The notes: generated by a model not told the origin, from the letters alone. Shown: positions 39,801-46,334, counted from the first letter of the stretch. The stretch is 64,000 nt of DNA from Gibbula magus (GCA_936450465.1 OW388304.1:14179061-14243060), one strand, 5' to 3'. Numbers and translations: made by a program.

Positions 39801-40772
39801 ATTTTAACACGCATTTGCCAAGCTTGTTGTCATTAAGATGTAATGAGGAATGCATGAGGAGCCGTGGATTCGTTAAAAATAATCAACGAGCCCCGAAGGG
39901 GCGAGTATATTATTTTTAACGTATCCACGGCTCCGAATGCATTCTCCATCTTAATCCATGTATGATGTAACGAATCATACATATGTGATTATCTAGCATT
40001 ATAGATAATACATTTCAATTATGTAACCTAAAAAAATATTATTTTGCAAATGTCGGTGCCCATTCATCGGATATGGTACACGTTGCTTCGACCCTTATGA
40101 AATGGATTCTTCCACGCACATGCAAATCTTTCACGCAAAGCGATTTGACTGACAGCCAAACTCCTGCATGTCATGTGTTTCAGCACGATCCCAATGCGTT
40201 TCACACTTTACCAGTCTTGTTTAGAATGCAGGGATCTTACTGACAAACAAGCAAATGATTACCAGCAGGCCTGGTAGTCTAACAGGTTAGGGCGTTGCGT
40301 AACAGACGAAGGGTTACATGTTCGATTCCCGGGTCAGACATTACAAAAATAATCAGATATTCTAAGATTCTAATCAGATATACTAAGACAAAACACATCA
40401 TTCTTGAAAAAAATACTTTGTGAGCCATAACGAAAATGTCAAAACCTGTCACCCCTCCTGACTGGATTAGTCAATGACCAGTAGATTCTAAAACATAATG
40501 AGAGAGAAAATGTTTATTTAAGTGTCACGTACTTTTACAATATAATGCAATTCAAATATACATAAAGTATTAAAAAGTACCCGGCCATATGGCCTATGAG
40601 ACACTAAAATCATTTCATATCACATTAATAGCATAAAATCAAGGAATAATCTAAAACAGATAATTACATACATTCCACAATGAATTACATATCATTCAAG
40701 CACACGCACACAAACAGACATACAGCTAAATTTACCTATCACACATCAAACGGTATCAGGTACTCACGCGCG

Positions 40773-40803
<31 letters not shown>

Positions 40804-40806
40804 ATA

Positions 40807-40837
<31 letters not shown>

Positions 40838-41924
40838 GAAGTACATCAATAAAACAAAAACAAAACAAACATACATACACACATACATACATACATTCAC
40901 ATATTTAGACATACGATGATGTATGATATAAAAGTACAGAGTATTTTACATATAAATAAAAATACATGCTAAAATATTTATATTAAAGTAATAATAAGTA
41001 GTAATAATCCACTGTTAACACACTAGAGTGACGTCATCACCATGGATTAAACATTGATAATCGCCATTTTGTCTCAAAGCGGTGTCCCACGTCACGTTAG
41101 TTGATCATGTGACAAGCCATCCGTATCCCGCAGCGAAGCTCGACGGAAAATCCAGTATTTTAAGGTATCGATTTGCTGCGGGGGATTGTGTCACCTAAGT
41201 GATACATGCTTGTTATATGCTATATAAACCTCGGCAATTTCTTTAAAGTGAATTACACCTAGTATAGTTCACCAACTTACAGACACCTCGTGAAGGCAGT
41301 GTTTGGTAAAAAAACATTTAACGGACGTAGATTTCACAAAGGAAAGACGCGTTCCTTGTTCAGTGGGCCATGTACTTACATATATATTATGATTTATTAA
41401 TACTAAAATAAGTTTTCAAATTATGCACGGTAAGGTCATTCGATTCCCAATGATTTTTCGGGTCGTTTCTTAGTTCATGCGTCATAATCGTCAGGTTCCA
41501 GAGTTAGGGGGTACTCTATTCACAGTACAAAAAGGTAAAATCTGCTTGCCGGATCCTTCTGAATCCGCCCCAATTTTGGCGGATCCGGAAGGAAGGATAC
41601 GGCAAGGTGGTTTCACCTCATTTTGCCCTGTGATTATTACAACATTAAAATTGATGTGGATTGTTCTCCCTTATTAAACTTAATAAACAAAACAACCGTG
41701 TCTTCATCTCGTGTAGACAGACTGACTGTTGTTAATGTGAAACAGGCTTCCAAAATGTTTCAATAGAATGTATAGTACGATGTTAATATGGTGACAAAGA
41801 CATAATGAAATCAAGACGCGCGCATTATATTTCTATATCAAAACAACTTGGTATACACATGTTCTTATATAGAGAAAATGGTTTACCTACCAGCTAAAAG
41901 CATAAGAGCTCTGACAATCACCAT
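16098..41924 (-). CDS. Gene A: five-exon secreted cysteine-module protein, 218 aa
   Basis: I built this gene by hand from five minus-strand exons: 41924-41891, 27546-27375, 26590-26451, 18604-18481 and 16284-16098. They total 657 bases (218 residues plus stop). Every intron has AG/GT borders, and the phases run 1, 2, 1, 2. The protein begins with a short signal peptide ([16 protein letters not shown]) and then has four modules of the pattern C-x6-10-C ... C, giving 13 cysteines. It ends with a hydrophobic stretch, [15 protein letters not shown], seven residues or fewer from the terminus. The exon plan and cysteines match gene B at 46701-57707, which is the main evidence that both are real. 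The role is unknown; extracellular or membrane-attached (possibly GPI-anchored) location is inferred. Introns 1 and 3 are swollen by transposons to 14.3 and 7.8 kb. I see no clear polyadenylation signal or TATA box. The family is not recognised; the pattern only loosely recalls secreted helical cysteine-repeat proteins. Confidence 0.83.
16384..16720 (+). repeat. Dispersed repeat with terminal hairpin, copy 1
   Basis: The first 90 bases form a hairpin (TATCGTTGAATAAAACATAG ... inverse at 16438-16474). The rest, including GTCGTAGAACAAATTCACTAG and ATATGACGTCATTTGCTAAGC, recurs in reverse orientation at 45105-45375. No ORF; probably a MITE. Confidence 0.8.
17090..17580. repeat. Dispersed repeat with internal near-repeats, ending in GACGGACGG motif
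   Basis: AAATTCAGAAACAGGTCTAA, then ACATGTGT, then GAAGTTTGGTGTAGCTAG-type blocks occur about three times. They end with GATGGACGGACGGCGGGCAG and TATACCCTCGCTTACGCTGT. The layout resembles common mollusc interspersed repeats; family not assigned. In gene A intron 4. Confidence 0.5.
18159..18262. repeat. 25-bp tandem repeat, four copies, in gene A intron 4
   Basis: The unit is GTGCATGTCAGAAGTGCAGT followed by CACAG. The four copies are nearly identical, so this is a recent array. It lies about 220 bases beyond exon 4 in gene A intron 4. Confidence 0.92.
18481..18604 (-). CDS. Gene A exon 4, cysteine module 3
   Basis: The exon is 124 bases with acceptor TTTTCTCAG and donor GTAAAT, phase 1 in and phase 2 out. 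It encodes [17 protein letters not shown]...MASHTC. It is one codon longer than gene B exon 4 (EIDLTC...KADQC...YISYIC). The 3' end of the full-length LINE lies only about 195 bases upstream of this exon in the gene's reading direction. Confidence 0.83.
18890..22387 (-). CDS. LINE ORF2: AP endonuclease, reverse transcriptase, C-terminal zinc knuckle
   Basis: The frame is open from immediately after the ORF1 TAG, about 1165 codons. The endonuclease begins [15 protein letters not shown] at about codon 27 and includes [14 protein letters not shown] and SDHLPI. RT motifs follow: [45 protein letters not shown] and the catalytic FADD near 20060. The C-terminus has CDKC...[11 protein letters not shown], a CCHC-type knuckle. 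The first AUG in this frame is at 22204, inside the endonuclease and past the WNIHG motif. A complete enzyme therefore needs stop-codon readthrough or a non-AUG start. ORF2 encodes target-primed reverse transcription in this class. Confidence 0.9.
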   Translation of the reverse strand, partial: ELGRDLHPDLDTRPTQRDSGSNSKKKLNICAWNIHGLRSHLNDNSFTEFCAQFDIFGLIETMQSDSNTLNGLFKEFVCFSAPAKRLRNFGRYSGGVAVYIRKLFVNSFQRIYLKWENSVFFHCKGNFIVGFLYVLPERSPLYADSDSNDIDELDSKIGTIRADYGDDIPILLLGDFNARVGTNDDYLLEDDSDLNFLPLSDLYRPDNFSETRATQDTIVNRFGLALLEVCKVWNVHIVNGRKKGDDIGSVTCITYNGSSLVDYILASTSCFYFIMDMFVHSRTDSDHLPISCIAEVCIDEWEDNSKAVANGQDMCEKVIKFRWNNDGLDQFNELATSAAANCILDEFTDLVYSDTNGATKKLVEFLHFIGNHFKCRVFKLPKVNQQPKWFDEECESSKRFKSYCLNMFRKCRSNANLNIYNEAKRQFRMLCRTKTRMFNNSIADEIKSVATSGDCKKFWQKIKSLLRNCSENISVTADSWVTYFKELLNPTCREINAEFNEHVNDFLSIHEFCLNCDSTDFLSEPITRTEIENALKVLKSNKSPGIDGIPSEFYKNAPFIVPYLEMLFNAVLDSGVFPDSWNVGLIVPIFKKGNTHDQNNYRGISLLNVMGKLFTSILEARIRVWLDLNEILHECQAGFRPDYSTADNIFVLQALCKKYLRKPKHRFYAAFIDFRKAFDFIDRNKLLYALISKGVHGKMLRILKDIYNKVSASVKINNVRTELFSTTTGLRQGCILSPVLFIFFINELVDEMHACGLRGIFVNNDINDIVLLLFADDVTLIDDTVIGLQKKLDVLKSFCLKWGLEVNLEKSSIIVFRNGGYLRKSEKWLYDGISMNVLSHYKYLGIIFTSRLNWSKACETLALQARKASFPIFSLFKTYQNLTLSVASTIFDSKIAPILLYGAEIWGFTYRENIEKVQSLYFKRYLCVSKNVSSNVVLGETGRSHLCVYYFSRCIKYWCRLLHMEGCRYPKASYEMLKSYDDNGTWTWVSHVRLLLFHSGFSYVWISQECGDATSFISAFKQRCKDIDIQNWYHKISSSSFLKHYSSYKSILEPEKYILELCHDKDLLRVLFKFRGMSHKLKIQLCRFNKVTTDSVKCDKCTFNLVQDEYHFLLICPFYSQQRSLYIPNFYTINPTRSKFNQLLTTKDVKLLKNVAIYLKHNLPV
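22388..23542 (-). CDS. LINE ORF1 protein with N-terminal 2A motif, coiled coil and RRM-like domain
   Basis: The protein is 384 residues from an ATG. Residues about 41-55 are hydrophobic ([12 protein letters not shown]). Residues 104-111 read DVESNPGP, the 2A ribosome-skipping consensus DxExNPGP, preceded by [11 protein letters not shown] coiled coil follows at about 150-200 ([18 protein letters not shown]). Next comes an L1-ORF1/Transposase_22-like RNA-binding region beginning [11 protein letters not shown] and containing [18 protein letters not shown]. The C-terminus is rich in R, G and S. Known family behaviour: ORF1 proteins bind element RNA, and 2A motifs in LINE ORF1s have been reported in marine invertebrates. 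Here the 2A would release an N-terminal peptide of about 110 residues. The stop is TAG at 22390-22388, in frame with ORF2. Confidence 0.88.
   Translation of the reverse strand: MGDSLECWRGRIGCFCPSRINARQVLKKLYIKGSFFTRQLKLLLVLNLIIHLSGKFLCDRRALRSRLCERTVNTLNEHNIMTVSDHDTPTCVPFVRRLLELCADVESNPGPRGRGSASGGARAKTRQSTLTFDGGSESDIYDEENASVLQLIRSDISKLNKKFDTVRKEITDEFTKIKKENAELKERLSTLEEAIDKGEAQSRRNNLIIHGVDGAVGEKWEQTEGLVRDFLHDNLGMDNANNIDIERAHRLKSKGHRKPIIVKFLSYKDKVSVSDLARQKLKGNEQFRVANDYTERVRKIRAALIPYMIKAREHDKNSFLSYDKLIIDGDVYMFENEDIRKISTRFANARRESPPRSSLGAHGGTPLGSRGSGVRDTQGASVSA
23830..26440. other. Gene A intron 3, remainder
   Basis: This is intron sequence upstream of the full-length LINE. The 132-codon minus-strand frame at 24979-24581 and the overlapping frames at 25135-25471 show no recognisable domain. 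GTTCGAACCCATCTC near 25292 resembles an isolated B box. Confidence 0.45.
26451..26590 (-). CDS. Gene A exon 3, cysteine module 2
   Basis: The exon is 140 bases, exactly the length of gene B exon 3. The acceptor is TTGTTTTCAG and the donor GTAAGT, entering in phase 2 and leaving in phase 1. It encodes NQND...[11 protein letters not shown]...[10 protein letters not shown]. Gene B has NQKT...SRCVYKEMNAC...MTYLCKNAK at the same positions. Confidence 0.88.
27375..27546 (-). CDS. Gene A exon 2, cysteine module 1
   Basis: The exon is 172 bases, between a pyrimidine-rich TTTTCCAG acceptor and a GTGAGT donor. It opens with [21 protein letters not shown] and ends ...QVIC plus two bases (phase 2). It aligns with gene B exon 2 (VVSCNGDTDSQCEELQTKIA), with the cysteines in register. 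Confidence 0.85.
28051..28150 (+). repeat. Left copy of an inverted repeat next to the THAP fragment (possible transposon end)
   Basis: About 100 bases, starting ATTTTCCGTCGCG and ending ATGGCGATTATCAATG, recur in reverse orientation at 41053-41152 with roughly 85-90% identity by eye. The right copy reads ATTTTCCGTCGAG...ATGGCGATTATCAATG on the minus strand. The left copy runs directly into the THAP ORF, so these are plausibly the terminal or subterminal inverted repeats of one DNA transposon. Confidence 0.7.
28175..28500 (+). pseudogene. THAP-domain protein fragment, frameshifted and cut by an L2 LINE
   Basis: The frame beginning [16 protein letters not shown] continues with [20 protein letters not shown]. 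After a one-base shift near 28350 it goes on as [20 protein letters not shown] and PDPIPA. The order C, aromatic-rich F-P, W, then C-x-x-H followed by GG is the THAP zinc-finger pattern (C2CH DNA binding). The sequence stops matching at about 28500, where the L2 reverse transcriptase begins. It therefore looks like the N-terminus of a THAP-bearing transposase or host-like protein, broken by a frameshift and an insertion. It lies in gene A intron 1, antisense to that gene. Confidence 0.7.
28500..29565 (+). mobile_element. 5'-truncated L2/CR1-type LINE, reverse transcriptase C-terminal half
   Basis: From 28502 to 29446 the frame encodes [20 protein letters not shown], then LYADDTQLW (catalytic YADD) and [14 protein letters not shown]. 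Next come [23 protein letters not shown] and [11 protein letters not shown], and it ends [12 protein letters not shown] followed by TGA. These are typical L2-clade RT and C-terminal motifs. The endonuclease and the start of the RT are missing. The 3' UTR (29475-29517) includes GCTTTGAGCAGGATATCC and AAAAGCGCAATATAAGTG, followed by a TTATTA-rich tail. It interrupts the THAP fragment. The reading frame that remains is uninterrupted, so the insertion is fairly young. Confidence 0.88.
29566..30886. other. Gene A intron 1, AT-rich
   Basis: AT-rich sequence between the L2 LINE and the MULE left end. GAGGTTCGAATCCCGTCTC near 30408 resembles a tRNA B box without a matching A box. No gene seen. Confidence 0.45.
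31000..31190 (+). repeat. Tandem duplication with poly-G runs of 17 and 30
   Basis: A segment of about 80 bases (AATTTGCCAAAACTTCAACA ... GGATTACCGGAGTAGAGG) occurs twice. Each copy ends in a G run, at 31067-31083 (17 G) and 31148-31177 (30 G), followed by GGTGGGTGGGG. The CCAAAACTTCAAC motif matches the MULE subterminal repeats, so this is probably an expanded part of the MULE left end. Both runs could form G-quadruplexes and may be miscounted in assembly. Confidence 0.85.
31226..32122 (+). pseudogene. FLYWCH + MULE transposase fragment, copy 1
   Basis: The copy starts TATTCACTTACTAAAG. It first encodes a FLYWCH-type zinc-finger start ([20 protein letters not shown]; frameshifted after DGYV in this copy). 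It then reads [19 protein letters not shown], a [20 protein letters not shown] stretch and [20 protein letters not shown]. It ends [14 protein letters not shown] at TAA 32098-32100. The second part is the C-terminal half of a MULE transposase, including the TNN-LEG-H motif. The DDE core expected between the FLYWCH domain and GCFFHYC is absent, so the coding region is internally deleted. It is about 98% identical to copy 2. Confidence 0.8.
32123..33166 (+). CDS. LINE-2 ORF1 (N-terminally truncated): coiled coil and RNA-binding region
   Basis: The frame is open from the element's left edge. It reads ...[20 protein letters not shown] with a coiled coil ([18 protein letters not shown] through RKEIEEIRS). 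An RRM-like region follows ([13 protein letters not shown]..., [35 protein letters not shown]). The basic, arginine-rich tail ends PSHRR at TAG 33164-33166. No ATG lies upstream within the element. The product would be an RNA-binding chaperone of the L1-ORF1 type. ORF2 continues in the same frame directly after the TAG. Confidence 0.75.
   Translation, partial: SDCIEPVLECSTKKHRGECTNLNDDKIPSAVESSNLTSKPGQCVKTIEDVLKAIADQTVHLDAKINAMEDKILDKVKAMMKKDIDDVKNGVKGQLAEVRGEIKNVLKSQDNLGRSLRKEIEEIRSIDKDRKQDFVNCNIELRNVSLSYDETYTIKDTVNDIINSGLDLQDVSVEKAERKDSRNPKYPGAVIAECKSNADRDTILKAKRRLKDSEDYSNVYIDADKPLHERVMESNMRVLADTIGNDVLQVRGSRLQRSARQHHQRHRDDAGWTDRRRTSGSHRERDQRRPVSHDTRETRGDNVYVYRPRHEVNDAVWTTVERRDRRPANRGTYGDTRTNRNQPSHRR
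33167..36664 (+). pseudogene. LINE-2 ORF2: endonuclease and reverse transcriptase with three TAA stops and two frameshifts
   Basis: Immediately after the ORF1 TAG the frame reads [12 protein letters not shown], the start of an AP endonuclease. It continues with [23 protein letters not shown] and VVDYCF. RT motifs follow: [75 protein letters not shown] and [12 protein letters not shown] near 35445. TAA stops lie at 33557-33559, 33779-33781 and 34676-34678. Frameshifts lie at a run of seven C near 36321 and near 36430. The knuckle [20 protein letters not shown] is at about 36430-36485. The only frame-1 ATG before RT is downstream of the endonuclease start. Confidence 0.87.
36810..36842 (+). repeat. 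(TCTG)n, 3' tail of LINE-2
   Basis: About seven to eight TCTG units directly follow AATAAAACAA at the LINE 3' end. They end where the copy 2 repeat begins. Short microsatellite 3' tails are common in APE-type LINEs. Confidence 0.85.
36843..37735 (+). pseudogene. FLYWCH + MULE transposase fragment, copy 2
   Basis: This copy has an intact FLYWCH-like frame (36928-37143, [15 protein letters not shown]... [20 protein letters not shown]... DHIHAP). It stops at TGA after VVKK. The MULE C-terminal half follows in another frame from 37140 (GCFFHYC...). A one-base insertion near 37570 then shifts the frame ([11 protein letters not shown] where copy 1 reads [11 protein letters not shown]). The same internal deletion as in copy 1 joins the two parts, so the deletion predates the duplication. 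Confidence 0.8.
38053..39830. other. Gene A intron 1, beyond the MULE
   Basis: A segment of about 75 bases (CCCGTTAC, TGTGCACTAATTTTCATTTC, ATATTCATTG) near 38093 recurs at 38210, a local tandem duplication of about 118 bases. No coding motifs seen. Confidence 0.5.
39831..39957. repeat. Hairpin element, arms of about 60 bases
   Basis: The left arm contains GGAGCCGTGGATTCGTTAAA and the right arm its inverse with few changes. The apex is CGAGCCCCGAAGGGGCGAG. It lies in gene A intron 1 beyond the MULE. No ORF. Confidence 0.87.
40258..40337 (+). other. tRNA-like fragment, probably a SINE head
   Basis: GGCCTGGTAGTCTAACAGG resembles an A-box region, and GTTCGATTCCCGGG about 45 bases on resembles a B box and T arm. 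The acceptor ends do not pair well and I see no SINE body after it. Most likely a decayed tRNA-derived repeat. Confidence 0.4.
40766..40915. repeat. (CG)n-(CA)n microsatellite followed by CATA repeats
   Basis: A run of CGCGCG passes into CACACA with some CATA interruptions, then ACATACAT units. The alternating CG/CA purine-pyrimidine tract of about 70 bases could adopt Z-DNA. It is non-coding. Confidence 0.95.
41053..41152 (-). repeat. Right copy of the THAP-associated inverted repeat
   Basis: This is the reverse-oriented partner of 28051-28150. It shares GCTGCGGGATACGGATGGC and the TTTGAGACAAAATGGCGATT stretch. If both are ends of one element, everything between is inserted into or carried by it. 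It could instead be a solo fragment of the same family. Confidence 0.65.
41547..41606. repeat. Hairpin, arms of about 25 bases
   Basis: TTGCCGGATCCTTC and GAATCCGCC pair with GGCGGATCC and GAAGGATACGGCAA around an eight-base loop. It is a small imperfect palindrome within gene A intron 1, about 290 bases downstream of exon 1 in the gene's direction. Confidence 0.75.
41891..41924 (-). CDS. Gene A exon 1, start codon and signal peptide
   Basis: The ATG at 41924-41922 opens [11 protein letters not shown], and the exon ends in phase 1 at a GTAGGT donor starting at 41890. Joining to the next exon completes an alanine codon and gives a hydrophobic leader ending in IISC. The exon is only 34 coding bases, so it was found by matching the phase and leader of gene B exon 1. 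A GTAAAC four bases further on is an alternative donor but breaks the frame. Confidence 0.75.
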
Positions 41925-42471
41925 GATACCGACGCTTTGTTCAAAGAGAAATTCACAAATGTGTAGGGCAATACGGGCACCCCTTCTTGTACTCTGTACG
42001 TCTCTTGTATTGTGTAATCATATTGAGAAAAAACATTATCACATGTTTTGCTCTGCACGCACATGTTTGCGATAACGCTTAAGTAGTACAGATAATTTGA
42101 AGTCGAGTCTATTGGTATTATTGAGAAGTCAGCATCACATTTTTAGGAATTTGATGTATGGTTAAAATCAACCCAGTTTGAAAGTAATACGAAATTTATT
42201 AGGGAAAATGAAATAGCAAAAGTATTTCAACATGTAGTTATGTAGTTTCGTTGACCTTCTTAAATATAAAAAAAATACAATGTTCGCAAGTAATGGTTGT
42301 AACCTACCGTACCGTATACAAGAGAGACCAAATCTGTCTTTAAAATTATGGACTACACTTTGAAGCCCAAACAAATTGAAGTATACATGTGGAAACTGTT
42401 TGAGAGGCATTCTAGAAGTTGGTGTAATGGACATGTGAGTATAGTGTTTATAAAATTGCTACTGCATGGTA

Positions 42472-42670
42472 CAGTCAGACCCAGTTTATCCGAACGATAT
42501 GTTTACCAGATACCGAGTCGTGTGGTTATCTTAATAATTTTGACCGAATGCGGAATAACGGGTCCGGTTATTTGAATACAATTTGTTAACAACATATTCG
42601 TTTCAATTGAAAATAGTGCGGATTGTGGGGTTTGCAGATAAACGGGGTCCGGGTAAACGGGGTCTTACTG
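42472..42670. mobile_element. pogo/Tigger-type MITE, 199 bp
   Basis: The ends CAGTCAGACCCAGTTTATCC and the inverse of GGGTAAACGGGGTCTTACTG match as terminal inverted repeats of about 24 bases. The element is flanked on both sides by TA (42470-42471 and 42671-42672), the expected target duplication. The end sequence is of the pogo/Tigger kind. There is no coding capacity. Confidence 0.78.
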
Positions 42671-42988
42671 TACTTATTTTGCTTTTCCACTAACCCCTCC
42701 AAAATAGTGTATTTTCTGCATAATGGAAAGATAAAATAATGTAAGTACGAATTAGAGATCGGCAAATCATGCATTCAAGACTACATGTAAGTATAAAAAC
42801 ATCAATACATATTGAGTTAACGACTGTATTTTAACAATCTAATAATGTTGTGTTATTGTGACTTTACATAAGCTAAGGCCATGTTACTCCAGATCTTGAC
42901 GAGAACATCTGATAATTCACGGAAAGTGGTAGGAGGGAAGTCAACTCGTCTGGCACGATCAAGATGATGCTCGAAGGATTTTTATCTG

Positions 42989-43093
42989 GCAGCCGTTCCA
43001 CTAACCAATCCCAGCCATAAGATCAATCGTAAGCCCATCTTTTAACATTAGCTAAGACTGATCTTAGGGCTAAGTTCGGTTTGTGGAACGATA
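42989..43093. repeat. Short hairpin MITE
   Basis: GCCGTTCCACTAACC at the left and GGTTTGTGGAACG at the right are inverted ends. ATAAGATCAATCGTAAGC and CTAAGACTGATCTTAGGGCT pair internally. The whole element of about 105 bases folds back. It lies between genes A and B. Confidence 0.68.
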
Positions 43094-43164
43094 CCCAGGG
43101 TTTTAGCAGGCCATGGTAGCCTCTACATACATTCTATCAGCAAGAATACGCCTACTCGCCGAAC

Positions 43165-43413
43165 TCAATGGGCAGGTGAGGTATCGTCTTGCCACAAAAA
43201 GTGGTTTACATTGCATAGTGCAGTAATGCCCTGCATCATTGTGGACAAGTGGAAGCTGGATACAGTCGTCATTGAGCCGTCTCCGGGTTCTCCTTCGCCG
43301 ATACGTCCGACACGCATTCTTCTGACAGCTCCGTGGAGTTGAAAACGGGACTCATAGACAAACATGACGTGACGCCATCGGGATTGTTGTTTTGGTAGCG
43401 CTGCGAATTCCAA
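43165..43413 (-). pseudogene. Tc1/IS630-type transposase fragment
   Basis: The frame has SRWRHVMFVYESRFQLHGAV followed by RRMRVG. This resembles the W-x-x-V-x-F-x-DESRF region of Tc1/mariner-family transposases. The catalytic first D is Y here, and no other catalytic motif is seen. It is a short, decayed fragment. Confidence 0.5.
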
Positions 43414-43729
43414 AGGATGCTATGGATGGCCTTCTGGTTTTGTATTCACACTAAAGCAGTCAATTATTGACAGTCTTTCGGACGACATTTCCTTGGGACC
43501 ACATTTTGCCGAATCCTGTACTATTATTTTTAATTATTTGAACTGTTTGACACTCATTAACTCCAAAAACAACTTTTAAAAATTGAAAGTGAAACAAATT
43601 AAAATGTCATGTTCAGATCGCCGACGGTGACCCGATTCAATTATGGAAACCAGAGATTCCATAAACGACCAACAAGAACACATTAGTTAGAGATTTTGAA
43701 ACTTACCATTCCAGGCTTATTAAACTTTA

Positions 43730-44155
43730 ATTAAAGGCGTTGTAGCACCTTATTCTTTCCCAAATTTGCCATTTATTATTAAAGATTATACAATATATGT
43801 ATATTGTTACGTGAGTAAAACATCTCATTATACGATCCGAGAAAACGGATATCCATATTCGAAGAAAAAGGTGCGATGTATAAAACGACAATTTTGTGAG
43901 AGGTAAATTTGTAGGTCTCATGTGATTTTGAGAGTTCAGACAGCAAGATGGTCGACCATTTCATCATTGTACCTTATCTAAAACTCTACTCTGATTGTTT
44001 AGGTATCAATACATTAGCCACATCACTTAAAACTACCTTCTAGTTGCCATTGTAATGTGAGCACTTTAAAATGGCCGCTCGATGTGATATGGCCTCGCAC
44101 GGCATAACCAAAGCATGTTCATTCGTTTTAGAACTCTTTTTATTGATTCAGGAGT
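43730..44155 (+). repeat. Dispersed repeat family R, copy 2
   Basis: It contains GAGAGTTCAGACAGCAAGAT, ACCATTTCATCATTGTACC, TTAAAATGGCCGCTCGATG and TTCGTTTTAGAACTC, in the same order as copy 3. It lies between genes A and B. Confidence 0.75.
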
Positions 44156-45075
44156 ATGGCTTGCATGATGAAGTTGGTTTGAGAAAGGCTTTCGATTGAA
44201 TTAATATGACACTACTGTGGTATTCACTTTGAGAGGTATATTTAAGGTCAGAGGCAAGTTAATTTTGCTTTTAAGGGACATTCATTTTAATGTATTGCTT
44301 GTAGATAGACATCTATCGTATGCAGAACGGTTCTTTAAAAGCGTTCAAATTAAACCATGAACATATCATAATTATCTTGGCATTGTATTTTCTACTGGAA
44401 TATCATTCTCCCGATCCCTTATTCCTCCCCTCTAACAAAGTACATTGCAATTGTTTCTTTTTTCATTTTGGGTTGTGTGTTGTGTACATGACAAACAGTT
44501 TTTGTTGCAGAGGACGAATGATTAGATAACAGCAATATTGAGTCGAAGGTTCTAAGTTCGTTGAGTGAAGGCGGTTCAAGCCTTTTCATAAGTCTGCTAC
44601 GCTTTATCCGATTTATTGGTCTCATGTCAGGTACGTCAAGATATGAGGAGATAAGATAACTAGAACGTGTGACTTTCTGAGAAGGTGCATGTCAAATTGA
44701 CATTTTTGAGGACTTTGAACAATGTACGCTAACAATTAACGAAGAAGCAAGTGTCAAGCTAACCTTTGAAAATGTCAACTTGCAACTTTTTTAAAGCTGG
44801 CTTTGTAGCTTACCAGGAACTCAGGGATCGATAGAGTTCGTTAAAGTCTGTTTTGAAACACTGAATAACATCACTTGGAGATATACGGGTGACGTTAGCG
44901 ATATTCAATTAATCAAGTGGATGAACATATTACCTAATAGTATACTTTATGAGTTAACGGTTAGTAACAGCCAATAGCAATGAGCATAATGTTTCCCAAA
45001 TAAAATGCTTATTACCCAGCTTATTGTAGTAGATGACGTATTATACTAAAGCAACATAGAGAGAAGATTATAATT
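44156..45075. other. Intergenic sequence between genes A and B
   Basis: No ORF with recognisable motifs and no clear repeat in this stretch. Confidence 0.45.
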
Positions 45076-45077
45076 AT

Positions 45078-45102
45078 TATATATATATATATATATATAT
45101 GC
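45078..45102. repeat. (AT)n microsatellite
   Basis: A run of about 12 AT units directly beside the dispersed repeat at 45105-45375. Another AT run lies at 46297-46332. Confidence 0.9.
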
Positions 45103-45104
45103 TC

Positions 45105-45375
45105 CTGATTTGTTACGCCAGATAGAGCGTCGCTTAGCAAATGACGTCATATTTTACATCGCTTTGATTGATCAATGCTAGTGAATATGTTCTACGACGG
45201 GAGGGATTAATAAGTTTAAAAACTAGTTCATACATTCAACATATTATATCCACGGTTTTTATATAAAATCGAGTAACTCTTTAAGGGCATCTCATATAAC
45301 AAGTAGAAGACTTCTTGTGCTTGTCGTAAAATAAAACATATTATTATTTTATTCAACGATAAAGCACGCCTTTAT
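45105..45375 (-). repeat. Dispersed repeat with terminal hairpin, copy 2
   Basis: This is the reverse-oriented copy of 16384-16720, sharing GCTTAGCAAATGACGTCATA, TAGTGAATATGTTCTACGAC and GGGCATCTCATATAACAAG. The hairpin part is shortened. Confidence 0.8.
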
Positions 45376-46181
45376 AAATGACACTCGATGAAATAAACAT
45401 GGTATTTGACAAACTCAATTAAGTATCATCTATACATATATTTTTTATGTCATCAATGGATGTAATGAGAACTATATCGGGGAAACAGAAACAAATTTAA
45501 TAAGAAGAATGAACCTACATCGATCCCTCATTAATCAACCCCGAAATCGTACTATCCCTCTCAGTGAACATTTTGCAATTACAAGACAAAGGTAAAGTTT
45601 TATAAACTCAACTATAACAATGATAATCATTTACTTTTGAAATAACCGTATTTCATTCATGAATATGCGCAAAAATTCGATGGCCAAATTTTATCATGTT
45701 TACATCATATCAATATTTTAGAATTCGCTTATTTTTTCAAAATAGCTATTATATTATGTCTTTTATCCAAAAATGAGATCGTGCTTTCAACGATTAAACT
45801 CCGAATCCTTTCAGATACAATGTAATCACATGTATACGCGAATACATAGCAAGTCAATATTTAGAAAATTAATGACACTATAAAGGGAAACAAAATTAAA
45901 TTAAGCACTTTAAAAATAAAAACGGCACTTTCATAATCGTTCAGCATGTATAAATACATTTTTAGACTTATTCACAACAATACATCGTTGTCCCAAATTA
46001 TTATCGTAAGTGAGTTTGATTTCTTCGGCCTGAAGCAGTAGGTACATGATGTACCCATAGAAAACCTTAGCCATGCTTATTTCAACTTCATCTTCTTTTT
46101 TTAAATATGTGACCATAGAGTTTGAACATTTCTTTTGATATTTATATAATATTTATATATAAAATATATATATATATATAT

Positions 46182-46241
46182 AATGATGGAGTCAGAAGTA
46201 GTTAACATAAAATGGATGTTTACTACTTCTGACTCCATCAT
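46182..46241. repeat. Perfect hairpin next to AT repeats
   Basis: The arm AATGATGGAGTCAGAAGTAG is followed by a 19-base loop and its exact inverse. It is flanked by TA-rich microsatellites and lies in the 3' flank of gene B. Confidence 0.88.
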
Positions 46242-46294
46242 TTTTTTAATATATTTCATGCCTGAGAGTTTGACAATCTTCTGATTGTGAACTT

Positions 46295-46296
<2 letters not shown>

Positions 46297-46332
<36 letters not shown>
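46297..46332. repeat. (TA)n microsatellite
   Basis: About 18 TA units, some 55 bases beyond the 46182-46241 hairpin and in gene B's 3' flank. Confidence 0.9.
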
Positions 46333-46334
<2 letters not shown>

